This document shows positions 42,200-50,159 of a DNA stretch of 64,000 bases, in pieces. Under the pieces are notes generated by a model. That model saw only the letters and a list, made by a program, of their open reading frames with translations, had not been told where the DNA came from and ran no database searches. This stretch comes from Saccharopolyspora rhizosphaerae (lineage in GTDB: Bacteria > Actinomycetota > Actinomycetes > Mycobacteriales > Pseudonocardiaceae). Positions within the stretch are counted from its first letter, which is position 1; the number at the start of each line of letters is the position of its first letter. The stretch covers positions 62,001-126,000 of the forward strand of contig NZ_RSAA01000004.1 in the NCBI RefSeq assembly GCF_003931915.1. The letters run 5' to 3'. Made by a program: the position numbers and the translations under genes.

Positions 42200-42931
42200 C
42201 TACGCCGGGTGCGCGCCGGCGATGGGGAGGGCGAACTCGACGATGTCCACGGGATCGGTCGGTTGCAGGCCTGGGTAGTGCTGGTCCAGAGCCGCGTGGA
42301 GCTCCGCGAGGTCCTCGAAGCCGTCGCGGCGGGCGTCCTCGAGGGTGAGCTCGTCGCGCGTGGCCGTGCGCACCGAGAGGATCGTGCACGGCATCGTCCG
42401 CACCTCTCCGGACTCCTCCGCGAAGACCAGGACGGCGTCGCCGGGGCGGAACGGGTCGTCGACCCGGATCGTCTGGCGCTTGTGGCCGTCGAGGATGCTC
42501 TGCTCGTAGCCCTCCCCCATGTGCAGGCGCTGCGGGCCTTCCAGCGCGCGGGAGTCGAAGGCGTGCGGGAGGAGCTCGGTGACCGGCACCGCGGTGAGCC
42601 CGTTCGGCTCGCGGACGACGCAGCGGATGGCCGGGTCGACGTCGAACAGCACCTGCCGGCACTTGCCGCACGGTGCGATGACGTCTCCGGTGGGCCCGTA
42701 GGACGCGGCCACCGCGACGACCGGGTCGTTCGGGCGGACGGCGGCCCGGTTGGCGAGAGCGTTGATCTCCGCGCACGGGCCGCCCAGGAAGTGGTGCGCG
42801 TTGACCCCGAACACGAGCGCGCCGCTGCCGAGCCGCATCGCCGCCGCCACGGTGTGATCGCCACCGTCGTTGACGGCCTCCGCCTGCGTCGCAGCGGCCT
42901 CCACGAGCGCCCTGTCATCACGGGAGAGCAC
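42200..42931 (-). CDS. Cytidine deaminase fused to an ASCH domain
   Basis: A 243-residue two-domain protein. Residues about 1-130 form a CDA/blasticidin-deaminase type fold: FLGGPCAEINALANRAAV supplies the C-A-E catalytic motif and IAPCGKCRQVLFDVDP the PCxxC zinc site, so the enzyme looks intact. Residues about 145-243 match an ASCH domain (GEGYEQSILDGHKRQTIRVD, FRPGDAVLVFAEESGEVRTM, ILSVRTATRDELTLEDARRD), thought to bind RNA or a nucleotide. The fusion implies a deaminase acting on an RNA-derived or modified base, or regulated by RNA. GTG start at 42931 without a strong site. No neighbour suggests a pathway; tdk is the nearest salvage gene. Confidence 0.85.
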   Translation of the reverse strand: MLSRDDRALVEAAATQAEAVNDGGDHTVAAAMRLGSGALVFGVNAHHFLGGPCAEINALANRAAVRPNDPVVAVAASYGPTGDVIAPCGKCRQVLFDVDPAIRCVVREPNGLTAVPVTELLPHAFDSRALEGPQRLHMGEGYEQSILDGHKRQTIRVDDPFRPGDAVLVFAEESGEVRTMPCTILSVRTATRDELTLEDARRDGFEDLAELHAALDQHYPGLQPTDPVDIVEFALPIAGAHPA

Positions 42932-42973
42932 GCATCCACGGTAGCTCGCAGCCGGGCATGTGCCCGACGCGAA

Positions 42974-43012
42974 GCAGAAGCCCCCAAGGTCAGTGACCTG
43001 GGGGGCTTCTGC
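42974..43012 (-). terminator. Hairpin terminator after tRNA-Asn
   Basis: GCAGAAGCCCCC..AAGGTCA and its near-complete inverse (19-base arms, one mismatch) form a strong hairpin six bases after the tRNA-Asn 3' end on the minus strand. No U tract. Confidence 0.75.
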
Positions 43013-43017
43013 GGGTG

Positions 43018-43090
<73 letters not shown>

Positions 43091-43201
43091 ATGTTCTCTT
43101 GTCGTCCACGCTCTCGCGCTGACGACAACTACTTTAGCGGATGCTCTCCCCGGGTTTCACGGCACCCCCCGTGTTGTCTTCACCACGAACGTCAGCCCAG
43201 G

Positions 43202-43963
43202 TCAACGGCGGTGCGCGACGACGAAGATCCGGCGGAACGGGAACCAGGTCACACCGTCCGGCCGCTTCGGGTAGGCGACCCGCAGACGATTCGCCAACTC
43301 GTCGCGGAACTCCACCCACTCCTCGTCGTCCAGCGCCGCGCGCACCGGCCGCAGCGCGGTGCCGCTCACCCACGCCAGCACCGGGTCCTCACCGCGCAGC
43401 GCGTGCACGTAGGTCGCCTCCCAGGCGTCGACCTCGAGGTCCGGATCGGCGAGCTCGTCGGCGTACTCCAGCGGGTCGTGCACGACGTCGCTGTGCCGCA
43501 GCACGCCGTCCAGCTTGCCGCGCCAGCGGGGCTCGGCCGCCAACTCGCGGATCGTGACGTGCGAAGGGGAGTCGAAGTTCCCGGGCACTTGGAAGGTGAA
43601 CCAGGCCCCGCTGGGCAGTTCGGGCAGCCAGCGGTGCAGCAGTTCGAGGTGGCCCGGAACCCATTGCAGGACCGCGTTGCACAGCACCACGTCGGTGTCC
43701 GGCTGCGGTTTCCAGTCTCGGACGTCCTCGACAAGCGCGGGCACGCCGCGCGCCCGCGCTTCGGCGACCATCTCCTCCGAGGAGTCCAGCGCCTCGACCC
43801 GGGCGTGCGGCCAGCGGCCGGTGAGCAGGCCCGTGAGGTTCCCCGCTCCGCAGCCCAGGTCGACGACCCGTCGCGGGCTCTCGGCGCGGACCCGGGCGAT
43901 CAGCTCGAAGGCCGGCCGGTCCCGCAGGTCGCTGAAGGTCAAGTACGTGCCGGGATCCCACAT
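43202..43963 (-). CDS. tam: Trans-aconitate 2-methyltransferase
   Basis: A 253-residue SAM methyltransferase starting MWDPGTYLTFSDLRDRPAFE, the hallmark N-terminus of Tam. Motif I is RRVVDLGCGAGNLTGLLTGR, with VEALDSSEEMVAEARARGV, DVVLCNAVLQWVPGHLELLH and FQVPGNFDSPSHVTIRELA, all specific to Tam. It methylates trans-aconitate, an inhibitor of aconitase, and acts in the cytosol. ATG at 43963 directly follows CACCTCCG-type bases on the plus strand (GGAGGTGGGCGC), a good site. Confidence 0.92.
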   Translation of the reverse strand: MWDPGTYLTFSDLRDRPAFELIARVRAESPRRVVDLGCGAGNLTGLLTGRWPHARVEALDSSEEMVAEARARGVPALVEDVRDWKPQPDTDVVLCNAVLQWVPGHLELLHRWLPELPSGAWFTFQVPGNFDSPSHVTIRELAAEPRWRGKLDGVLRHSDVVHDPLEYADELADPDLEVDAWEATYVHALRGEDPVLAWVSGTALRPVRAALDDEEWVEFRDELANRLRVAYPKRPDGVTWFPFRRIFVVAHRR

Positions 43964-44044
43964 GCGCCCACCTCCGATAGCAGTACACCCGTACTGTATA
44001 CGTGACGTGGTGTCGCGTCGAGGAATCCCGGGAGTCGGGCGGGA

Positions 44045-44572
44045 TCAGGCGGGCAGGTCGCGCGAGGCGCGCAGCCGCTCCACCAGCGCACCCGTCAAGC
44101 GGTCGAGGGCGGCCTCGTCGGTGCCCGGGTCCGGGCGGACCTGCAGCTCGATGCCGTTGCGACCGGGCACCTTGCGCTGGACGAACCACGCCCCACCACC
44201 CGGCAGTTCCCGGTGGTGACGGGTGCGGATCGAGCGGTTGACGCGCTCGTGGACCACGTCCGGCAGCCGGGTCTCCCCGGTGAGCACCAGGTGGCGGGGT
44301 TGCAGGTCGTGCAGGACGACCGCGCCGTCGAGCCGGCGGGCCTCCTCGGCTTCGGTCAGGGTGAGGACCTCGTTGCCCCAGCCGGCCTTGCTGATCAGGT
44401 GCCAGCCGACCCGACGTCCCTCCGGGAGCCACAGGCCGAGTTGGGTGGCCACGACCGACCCGTCCTCGCACGAGGCGACCGACAGGACGTGCTCGTCCGC
44501 GCCGAGGCGGCCCGGGAAGTCCGCCGGGACTTCGGCGGTTCCGCTCAGCTTCGCCAACAACCTCTTGATCAC
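44045..44572 (-). CDS. Conserved hypothetical protein coupled to dnaG
   Basis: A 175-residue soluble protein: RLLAKLSGTAEVPADFPGRL, LSVASCEDGSVVATQLGLWL, WHLISKAGWGNEVLTLTEAE and NRSIRTRHHRELPGGGAWFV, ending with LTGALVERLRASRDLPA. It resembles an actinobacterial family found downstream of dnaG and has no known function; the repeated strand-like blocks suggest a PH-like or beta-sandwich fold. The GTG at 44572 overlaps the dnaG stop (GTGA), so translation is coupled and a role with primase or replication is possible. Confidence 0.8.
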   Translation of the reverse strand: MIKRLLAKLSGTAEVPADFPGRLGADEHVLSVASCEDGSVVATQLGLWLPEGRRVGWHLISKAGWGNEVLTLTEAEEARRLDGAVVLHDLQPRHLVLTGETRLPDVVHERVNRSIRTRHHRELPGGGAWFVQRKVPGRNGIELQVRPDPGTDEAALDRLTGALVERLRASRDLPA

Positions 44573-46461
44573 AGACTCGTTCCCATCGCCTGTTCCAGCA
44601 GTGCCTTGCGGTAGCCCTCCAGGGCCACCATGTCGCCGAACAGGGCGTTGTACTCCTCGGCGTCCTCCAGCGGGGACATCCGCTGGACCTTGGACTTGAT
44701 GTCCGCGATCTGCCTGCTGACCAGCCGCTCCTGCAGCCGGGCGATGATCGCGCCCACGTAGCGCGGGTCGTCTTCGGTGGTCCACTCCAGCGCCTCGACG
44801 GCCAGCTGGGTGCACAGCCTCGCCCCGACCTGGCTCTCGCACTGCTGCGAGACCGCGTCGACCAGCGCCGCACCGCTCAGTCCGCTCGCGGTACCGCCCG
44901 CGGCCAGCAGGGCCTTCTGCAGCTCGGCGTAGATCGCTTCGGTGAAGGCCTCGGCGGGCAGCGAGTCGTAGAGCGGGCCGGCCAGGGCCGGGACCTGCAA
45001 GGCCGCCTTGAGCGCCTCGCGCTGCAGCCAGCGCGGGTCGTGCCGCGGCGGCTTCGGAGGCAGTTCGACCTCCATGCCCAGCGACTGCTGGTTCTCGTCG
45101 CGGCGCGGGCGGCGCGGCTTGCGAACCGGCGCGCCGGAGCTCTCCCGGACGCGCTTGACCACCTGGTTCTCGTCGTTCCAGCCCGCCCACCAGGCGAGCT
45201 TGGCCGCGTAACCGTCCCGGCTGGCCGGGTCCTTGATCTGTGCGACCAGCGGAACGGTGCGCTTGAGCGCGGCGACGCGACCGTCCACGGAGTCCAGGTC
45301 GTAGTCGTTGAGCAGGCTGCGGATGGCGAACTCGAACAGCGGTCGCCGCCGGGCCACCAGATCGCGGACGGCGGCGTCACCGTGAGCTTCCCGCAGCTCG
45401 CACGGGTCCATGTTCTCCGGGGTGATCGCCACGTAGGTCTGCCCGGCGAACTGCTGCTCACCGTCGAAGGCCTTCATCGCGGCCTTCTGCCCGGCCTCGT
45501 CGCCGTCGAAGGTGAAGATGACCTCACCGCGGAAGGCGTCGTCGTCCATCATCAGCCGCCGCAGCACCGAGATGTGCTCGTCACCGAACGCCGTGCCGCA
45601 GGAGGCGACCGCGGTGGGCACACCTGCGAGGTGCATGGCCATCACGTCCGTGTAGCCCTCGACGACCACCGCCTGGCGGCGCTTGGCGATCTCCCGCTTG
45701 GCCAGGTCGATGCCGAACAAGACCTGCGACTTGTTGAAGATCGGGGTCGCGGAGGTGTTGACGTACTTGGCCTCGATCGGGTCGTCGTCGAAGATCCGGC
45801 GGGCGCCGAACCCGACGACGTCACCGCCGAGGTCCTTCAGCGGCCACAGCAGCCGCCGGTGGAAGCGGTCCATCGGACCGCGCCTGCCCTCGCGCGACAA
45901 GCCGCACTTGATCAGCTCGTCGACCTCGAAACCCTTGCCCAGCAACAGCTTGGTGAGCTTGTCCCAGCCGCTGGGCGCGAAGCCGCAACCGAAGCGCTGG
46001 GCGGCCGCCTCGTCGAAACCGCGCGTGGTCAGGTACTCGCGGGCGGGCCGGGCCTCGGGCGAACGCAGCTGCTCGGCGTAGAACTCGGCAGCGATGCGGT
46101 GGGCCTCGACCATGCGCGCCCGGCTGCCCCGGTCGCGCTTGGGGCCCGGCGTGCCGCCCTCGTACTGCAGCTGGAGGCCGACCCGGTCGGCCAGCCGCTC
46201 CACCGATTCGACGAAGCCGAGGTGCTCGATCTTCATCACGAAGGCGATCACGTCGCCGCCCTCACCGCAGCCGAAGCAGTGGAAGGTGCCGTGGCTGGGG
46301 CGGACGTTGAACGACGGGGTCTTCTCGTCGTGGAACGGGCACAGGCCCTTCTGAGCGCCGCCCCCGGCGTTGCGCAGCGCGACGTACTCGCCGACGACGT
46401 CGTCGATCCGGTTGCGGTCGCGCACCTCGGCGATGTCGCTCTCCCGGATCCTGCCTGCCAC
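44569..46461 (-). CDS. dnaG: DNA primase
   Basis: A 630-residue primase that makes RNA primers for the replication fork. The N-terminal zinc finger CPFHDEKTPSFNVRPSHGTF then HCFGCGEGGD is the CHC2 type. The RNA polymerase/TOPRIM core has RRQAVVVEGYTDVMAMHLAG, the EGYTD motif and FTFDGDEAGQKAAMKAF with the DxD-type acidic residues. The C-terminal third is the helicase-binding region with a Pro/Arg linker (VRKPRRPRRDENQQ). GTG start at 46461; a longer frame extends far upstream but is not primase. The TAGACT hexamer seven bases before the GTG suggests a leaderless mRNA. Confidence 0.96.
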   Translation of the reverse strand: MAGRIRESDIAEVRDRNRIDDVVGEYVALRNAGGGAQKGLCPFHDEKTPSFNVRPSHGTFHCFGCGEGGDVIAFVMKIEHLGFVESVERLADRVGLQLQYEGGTPGPKRDRGSRARMVEAHRIAAEFYAEQLRSPEARPAREYLTTRGFDEAAAQRFGCGFAPSGWDKLTKLLLGKGFEVDELIKCGLSREGRRGPMDRFHRRLLWPLKDLGGDVVGFGARRIFDDDPIEAKYVNTSATPIFNKSQVLFGIDLAKREIAKRRQAVVVEGYTDVMAMHLAGVPTAVASCGTAFGDEHISVLRRLMMDDDAFRGEVIFTFDGDEAGQKAAMKAFDGEQQFAGQTYVAITPENMDPCELREAHGDAAVRDLVARRRPLFEFAIRSLLNDYDLDSVDGRVAALKRTVPLVAQIKDPASRDGYAAKLAWWAGWNDENQVVKRVRESSGAPVRKPRRPRRDENQQSLGMEVELPPKPPRHDPRWLQREALKAALQVPALAGPLYDSLPAEAFTEAIYAELQKALLAAGGTASGLSGAALVDAVSQQCESQVGARLCTQLAVEALEWTTEDDPRYVGAIIARLQERLVSRQIADIKSKVQRMSPLEDAEEYNALFGDMVALEGYRKALLEQAMGTSL

Positions 46462-46468
46462 GTCGCCC

Positions 46469-46474
46469 AGTCTA
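46469..46474 (-). promoter_or_regulatory. Probable -10 element giving leaderless dnaG mRNA
   Basis: On the minus strand TAGACT lies exactly seven bases before the dnaG GTG, and there is no Shine-Dalgarno, so transcription probably begins at the start codon. Confidence 0.45.
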
Positions 46475-46530
46475 GGGCCAAGGTGATCGATCACGACCAG
46501 GTGTCCGCCCGGTGCGGCAGAATCAGTCGC

Positions 46531-47424
46531 GTGAAGCCGGACACCAGCACCCTCGCCGCCGACTTCGACCGGCACCGCAGCCGCCTCATCGGGCTGGGCT
46601 ACCGGTTGACCGGCCGGCTCGCCGACGCCGAGGACGCGGTGCAGGACGCCTGGCTGCGGCTCACCGACGCCGATCCCGCCGAGATCCGCGACCTGGGGAG
46701 CTGGCTGACCACGGTGGTGAGCCGGCTGTGCCTGGACAAGATGCGCTCGGCGGCCGTGCGCCGGGAGAGCTACGTCGGGCCGTGGCTGCCCGAACCCCTG
46801 GTGAGCTCGGTGGATTCCGACCCGGGTGACATCGTCGCCGGGCAGGACGACCTGCGGATGGCGGCGATGCGGGTGCTGCACGAGCTGCCGCCGGACCAGC
46901 GGCTCGCGCTGGTGCTGCACGACGGCTTCGACGTGCCTTTCGCCGAGATCGCCGAGGTGCTGGGCTGCAGCGTCCCGTCCGCCCGCCAGCACGCCTCCCG
47001 GGCGCGCAAGGTGATGAACGAGGCCGCCCCTCCGGAGCGGGCGCCGCTGCCCGAGCAGCAGCGAGCGCTGGAGGACTTCCTGACCGCGGTGGCGGCCAAG
47101 GACCTCGCCGCCCTCACCCGCCTGCTCAACCCGACCGCTGCCGTCTACGGCGACAGCGGCGGCAAGGCCCGCACCGCGCGCCGTCCGGTGGTCGGTGCCG
47201 AGAAGGTCGCGCGGTTCGCCGTCGGGCTCATCGAGAGGTACGGCACCGAGCTCGTCGGGTCGGTGCGTCCGGTGCTGGTCAACGGTGACCTGGGCCTGCT
47301 GTTCCCGGGCACCCCGGAAACCGCCCCGCGGGTGTTCTCGCTGGCCGTCCGCGACGGACGGCCGGCAGAGCTGTTCGACATCGTCAACCCCGACAAGCTC
47401 ACCCACGTCGAGTTCAAGTGGTGA
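46531..47424 (+). CDS. sigJ: ECF41 sigma factor with C-terminal SnoaL-like domain (SigJ type)
   Basis: A 297-residue sigma factor. Sigma-2 is HRSRLIGLGYRLTGRLADAE then DAVQDAWLRL, sigma-4 is LPPDQRLALVLHDGFDVPFA then AEVLGCSVPSARQHASRARK. The ECF41 hallmarks are all present: the linker WLPEPL at about residue 92, a DSGGKARTARRP version of the DGGGK motif, and NPDKL near the C-terminus in a SnoaL-like domain. In ECF41 this extension replaces a separate anti-sigma factor. GTG start at 46531 with CAGAAT seven bases upstream. A CMD-family gene lies beyond repeat D, the classic ECF41 partner. Confidence 0.92.
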   Translation: MKPDTSTLAADFDRHRSRLIGLGYRLTGRLADAEDAVQDAWLRLTDADPAEIRDLGSWLTTVVSRLCLDKMRSAAVRRESYVGPWLPEPLVSSVDSDPGDIVAGQDDLRMAAMRVLHELPPDQRLALVLHDGFDVPFAEIAEVLGCSVPSARQHASRARKVMNEAAPPERAPLPEQQRALEDFLTAVAAKDLAALTRLLNPTAAVYGDSGGKARTARRPVVGAEKVARFAVGLIERYGTELVGSVRPVLVNGDLGLLFPGTPETAPRVFSLAVRDGRPAELFDIVNPDKLTHVEFKW

Positions 47425-47429
47425 TGTCC

Positions 47430-47498
47430 GGGGAGGTGCGGCTGTCCCCGGGGAGGTGTGGCTGTTCAGGTGCCGCTGTCCTCGCGCGGTGTGGCTGT
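47430..47498 (+). repeat. Four GGTGNNGCTGT units just after sigJ
   Basis: GGGGAGGTGCGGCTGT at 47430 and GGGGAGGTGTGGCTGT at 47450 are a 16-base direct repeat; shorter relatives GGTGCCGCTGT at 47469 and GGTGTGGCTGT at 47488 continue it with spacings of 20, 15 and 19 bases. It begins five bases after the sigJ stop. Confidence 0.65.
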
Positions 47499-47523
47499 CC
47501 GAGGTACCTGCACCACGCAGGAG

Positions 47524-47653
47524 CCATTGGAACTTCGCGCGAGATTCGAGGGCCCGAAGTTCCCTCGCCGAACTTCTCGAGGATTGTGAACGGTGGGGCC
47601 TCAGCCCAGCCCGCACCGCGGCAGGTTCTGTGCGGCCTCGTGGCGAGCACGCC
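47524..47653 (-). repeat. Composite intergenic repeat, copy D
   Basis: On the minus strand it starts GTGCTCGCCACGAGGCCGCA then CAGAACCTGCCGCGGTGC, followed by GGCCCTCGAATCTCGCGCGA and AGTTCC. The arms of the inverted repeat are less regular than in copy B. It lies in the convergent gap between sigJ and the CMD gene. Confidence 0.8.
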
Positions 47654-47655
47654 GT

Positions 47656-47747
47656 GACGCCGCGTGGCAGGCAGAGCTGACGCCGCGTGGCGGGCGGTCT
47701 TGAAGCCGCGTGGCGGGCGGTCTTGAAGCCGCGTGGCGGTCGGTCCG
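47656..47747 (+). repeat. Four tandem 23-bp repeats
   Basis: Units of GACGCCGCGTGGCNGGCNGN followed by three variable bases start at 47656, 47679, 47702 and 47725. The middle two are identical except for one base, and all four share GCCGCGTGGC. They abut repeat copy D and leave about 90 bases of unremarkable sequence before the CMD gene. Confidence 0.85.
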
Positions 47748-47840
47748 AAGAGCAGCGCACGAGCCGCGGAGCCGCTGCGCTCTCCCCTTCAGGGGTTCCT
47801 GCTCCCCCCACCGCCACGCGGGCGACCACCGCACCAGGCT

Positions 47841-48407
47841 TCAGCGCTGCGGGACCTTGCAGGCTTCGCCGCTGGTGAAGCCCTGTGCTGTCAGCCCGAG
47901 GGCGTGGTTGAAGCGGGTGCGCTGGTTCTCCACGGCGATCATGTGGGTCAGCTCGACCAGGCCCTCGTGGCCCAGGCGCCGGTCGAGCTCGACGACCTGC
48001 TCGTCGGTGACCTGCACCGGCTGTTCGGTCATGGCATCGGCGTAGGCGATGACCAGCCGCTCCACCTCGGTGTAGGCGTCCGAGGTGCGGTAGTCGTCGA
48101 TGTGCTGGAGCCGGTCGATGTCCAGGCCCTCGTTGCGCTGCAGCATCGTGCCGAAGTCGACGCACCAGGAGCAGCCGATCTTGGTGGCCACCCGGTAGAC
48201 GGCCAGCTCGCGCAGGTTCGCCGGCAGCCTGGTCGCCGTCTTCTCCACCGCCAGCTCCGACACGGCCGCGGCCATCATCAGCCGTCGGTGGTGGGCGATC
48301 ACGGTCAACGGGTCCAGCACGGCGCCGTACCGGCGCTGCGAGAACCTGTAGATGAGCTTGGTCAGCAGGTTCGCTCCGCTGGTGGGCACGCCCGGAATGC
48401 GCGGCAT
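47841..48407 (-). CDS. Carboxymuconolactone decarboxylase (CMD/AhpD-like) family protein
   Basis: A 188-residue all-helical protein with the AhpD-like pair of cysteines in ATKIGCSWCVDFGTMLQRN (CxxC, about residues 78-81) and a downstream histidine in LTHMIAVENQRTRFNHALGL. Such proteins reduce peroxides or handle reactive lactones using the CxxC pair. CMD-family genes are the commonest targets and neighbours of ECF41 sigma factors, and this one lies convergent with the sigJ gene, so it is the likely SigJ target by genetic association. The ATG at 48407 has a GGAGGG site upstream. A SigJ-type promoter was not identified. Confidence 0.9.
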   Translation of the reverse strand: MPRIPGVPTSGANLLTKLIYRFSQRRYGAVLDPLTVIAHHRRLMMAAAVSELAVEKTATRLPANLRELAVYRVATKIGCSWCVDFGTMLQRNEGLDIDRLQHIDDYRTSDAYTEVERLVIAYADAMTEQPVQVTDEQVVELDRRLGHEGLVELTHMIAVENQRTRFNHALGLTAQGFTSGEACKVPQR

Positions 48408-48486
48408 GTGCTCGCTCCCTCCTCGCCACCCCGGTTTTCGGGGTTCGTCACCGGAGAGACGAGGCAGGGCGCCGAAGCGTGACAGC

Positions 48487-49578
48487 TCAGCTCGGATCGG
48501 TGACGCGGGCCAGGAAGTAGACCACTCCGCTCTCCCGGTGGCGGACCAGGAACAGGAACGGGCGGTCGACCTCGACGCGGACCGGCTCGGGCTCCCGGAC
48601 GACCGCGGTCAGCCGCATCATCACCGCCGTCGCGGCCGCACCCTCGAGACCCGCTTCGTCGACGTCGAGCACCGCTTCGTGCAGTACCTCCGACACCCGC
48701 AGGGATCTGTCGGTGAGCGGGGTGAAGTCCGCGGCCGGGGTGAACAGGTCGTGCACGCCCAGCGCGCCGAGCGGGTCGGTGAGCTCGGCGCCGCCGGAGA
48801 CCTCGAACCGCGGGAGGAAGAGCTCGACCCTGCGCTGCTCCACCGCTCCGAGGAGCCCGGACAGCCGCGCGGAGTCGAGGGCGGTTTCGGCGGCGGACAG
48901 CTCGTCGTCGGGCAGGAGGACGAGCGCCTCCACTCCCCCGGCGGCCGGGAGACCGACCACCTGCCAGCCGTCGGTGGCGGCGTAGCCGAGGGTCCGCGCG
49001 GCCGTCATGGTCGGGACGTCCCGATCCCCGTCGGGTGCGTGGAAGGGCCGCTGGGCCGTCTTCGACTCCTCGAAGGCCTCCTTCCAGGGGACCTTCAGGT
49101 ACAGCGCGTTGACCAGGGCGGCAACGGTCTGCGGGTGGACCGCACCGGTGGGCAGCAGCTCCGGGATGAGGTCGCGGGTGGTCTCGGCGACGTCGGCGTT
49201 GATCAGCTGACGGGCCGCCTCCGGGTCGTCCTGGAAGGGAGCGTTGCGCACCGCGCTGCCGGGCCAGTCCTTGAGCGCGAGCCGGTAGGACTCCTCGATC
49301 GGCAGGTCGGCGTGGGCCCAGAGGGTGTTGGCGACCGCCAGAACCGGCTGCTCACCGGAGGCCGCGGTGAGCTCCGAGGCCGAGCTGAGCAGTTCCAGCA
49401 GGTTCGCCGGTTCCTCGCGCAGGGCGTTGACCAGCTCTTCCCGGGTCTTGCCTCCGGTAGCGGTCGCGGCCAGGCCGAGCGCGCTGCTGACCGAGTACGG
49501 CGACCAGCAGAAGGTCTTCGCCGGCGGCGGAGCCAGCCTCTCGTGCAGGGCCAGGGTGAAGTCGAGGTGATCGTTCAC
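48487..49578 (-). CDS. Bacterial serpin (serine protease inhibitor family)
   Basis: A 363-residue serpin. The family core is complete: FTLALHERLAPPPAKTFCWS..SALGLAATATGGKTREELVNAL near the N-terminus, NALYLKVPWKEAFE, ISEVLHEAVLDVDEAGLEGA and AATAVMMRLTAVVR forming the hinge and reactive-centre loop at about residues 300-330, then the VDRPFLFLVRHRESGVVYFLARVTDP ending. The hinge (EAGLEGAAATAV) is the small-residue-rich stretch needed for loop insertion, so this could be inhibitory; the P1 residue cannot be assigned with certainty. No signal peptide is seen. GTG start at 49578 with GGAG upstream. Serpins are uncommon in bacteria. Confidence 0.92.
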   Translation of the reverse strand: MNDHLDFTLALHERLAPPPAKTFCWSPYSVSSALGLAATATGGKTREELVNALREEPANLLELLSSASELTAASGEQPVLAVANTLWAHADLPIEESYRLALKDWPGSAVRNAPFQDDPEAARQLINADVAETTRDLIPELLPTGAVHPQTVAALVNALYLKVPWKEAFEESKTAQRPFHAPDGDRDVPTMTAARTLGYAATDGWQVVGLPAAGGVEALVLLPDDELSAAETALDSARLSGLLGAVEQRRVELFLPRFEVSGGAELTDPLGALGVHDLFTPAADFTPLTDRSLRVSEVLHEAVLDVDEAGLEGAAATAVMMRLTAVVREPEPVRVEVDRPFLFLVRHRESGVVYFLARVTDPS

Positions 49579-49712
49579 GTCGGCGGGCTCCGTTCCGCGT
49601 CGTGGAGGCTCGGACTTGATCCCGAGTCTGCCAGAACGCGGCTCCCGACCAGGGCCGCGAACGCGTGCTCAGTGATGCCGGTGGAGGAGCCCGGGCGGAA
49701 GTTGGAACCTGT

Positions 49713-49747
49713 CCCGGGTGCGCCGCGTGTGGAGCGGCGCACCCGGG
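49713..49747. terminator. Perfect 14-bp hairpin between serpin and small gene
   Basis: CCCGGGTGCGCCGC (49713-49726) and GCGGCGCACCCGGG (49734-49747) pair perfectly across a seven-base loop. It lies 52 bases after the stop of the small gene that ends at 49800, transcribed from the right. Confidence 0.8.
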
Positions 49748-49799
49748 TCAGGGGACTGGGCGGGTGCGGTCACCCGCGCTGACTGCCCGGGGGAGGCGG

Positions 49800-49985
49800 T
49801 CAGCGGAGGGATTCCTCGATGTCGGACAGGCCCATGAGCCTGAGTTCCTGGGCGATGTACTCGGCGGCTCGCTGGCTGGCGGGGTCTTGCCAGCGGAGGT
49901 CTTTGATCCAGTCGGCCAGGTTGTCGGCGTTGACGTACGGCTCGCCTCCGACGACGAGCTTCTGGATGTAGTGCCGGTTGCGCAT
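49800..49985 (-). CDS. Small conserved hypothetical protein
   Basis: A 61-residue soluble protein, MRNRHYIQKLVVGGEPYVNA then LADWIKDLRWQDPASQRAAE and YIAQELRLMGLSDIEESLR. It starts at an ATG with a GAGGAG site eight bases upstream. The two-helix layout with conserved Trp and Arg suggests a small adaptor or DNA-associated protein, but no family is recognised. It stands alone between serpin and dgt. Confidence 0.7.
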   Translation of the reverse strand: MRNRHYIQKLVVGGEPYVNADNLADWIKDLRWQDPASQRAAEYIAQELRLMGLSDIEESLR

Positions 49986-50159
49986 TCGGGGTCTCCTCGC
50001 GGCCCGACGTCGGGGAACGTCGAACCGCCGCCGCTCGGCTCGGGGTGCCTCGCGGTACGGGGATCAGGGCACATGCCGCCAGCGGAACCGCCGGTCGACA
50101 CTCTGAGTAAGAATTGTTCCCGACGGATCGAGATCCATTCACCCCCATTCGGATTAACG

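Noticed and set aside
46462-48429. Upstream extension of the dnaG reading
   Set aside because: The open frame continues beyond the primase start only because stops are rare in GC-rich DNA; the extra part is antisense to sigJ and the repeats and has no primase similarity.
48352-49782. Plus-strand frame opposite the serpin
   Set aside because: Shadow of a well-defined serpin gene with poor composition for a protein.
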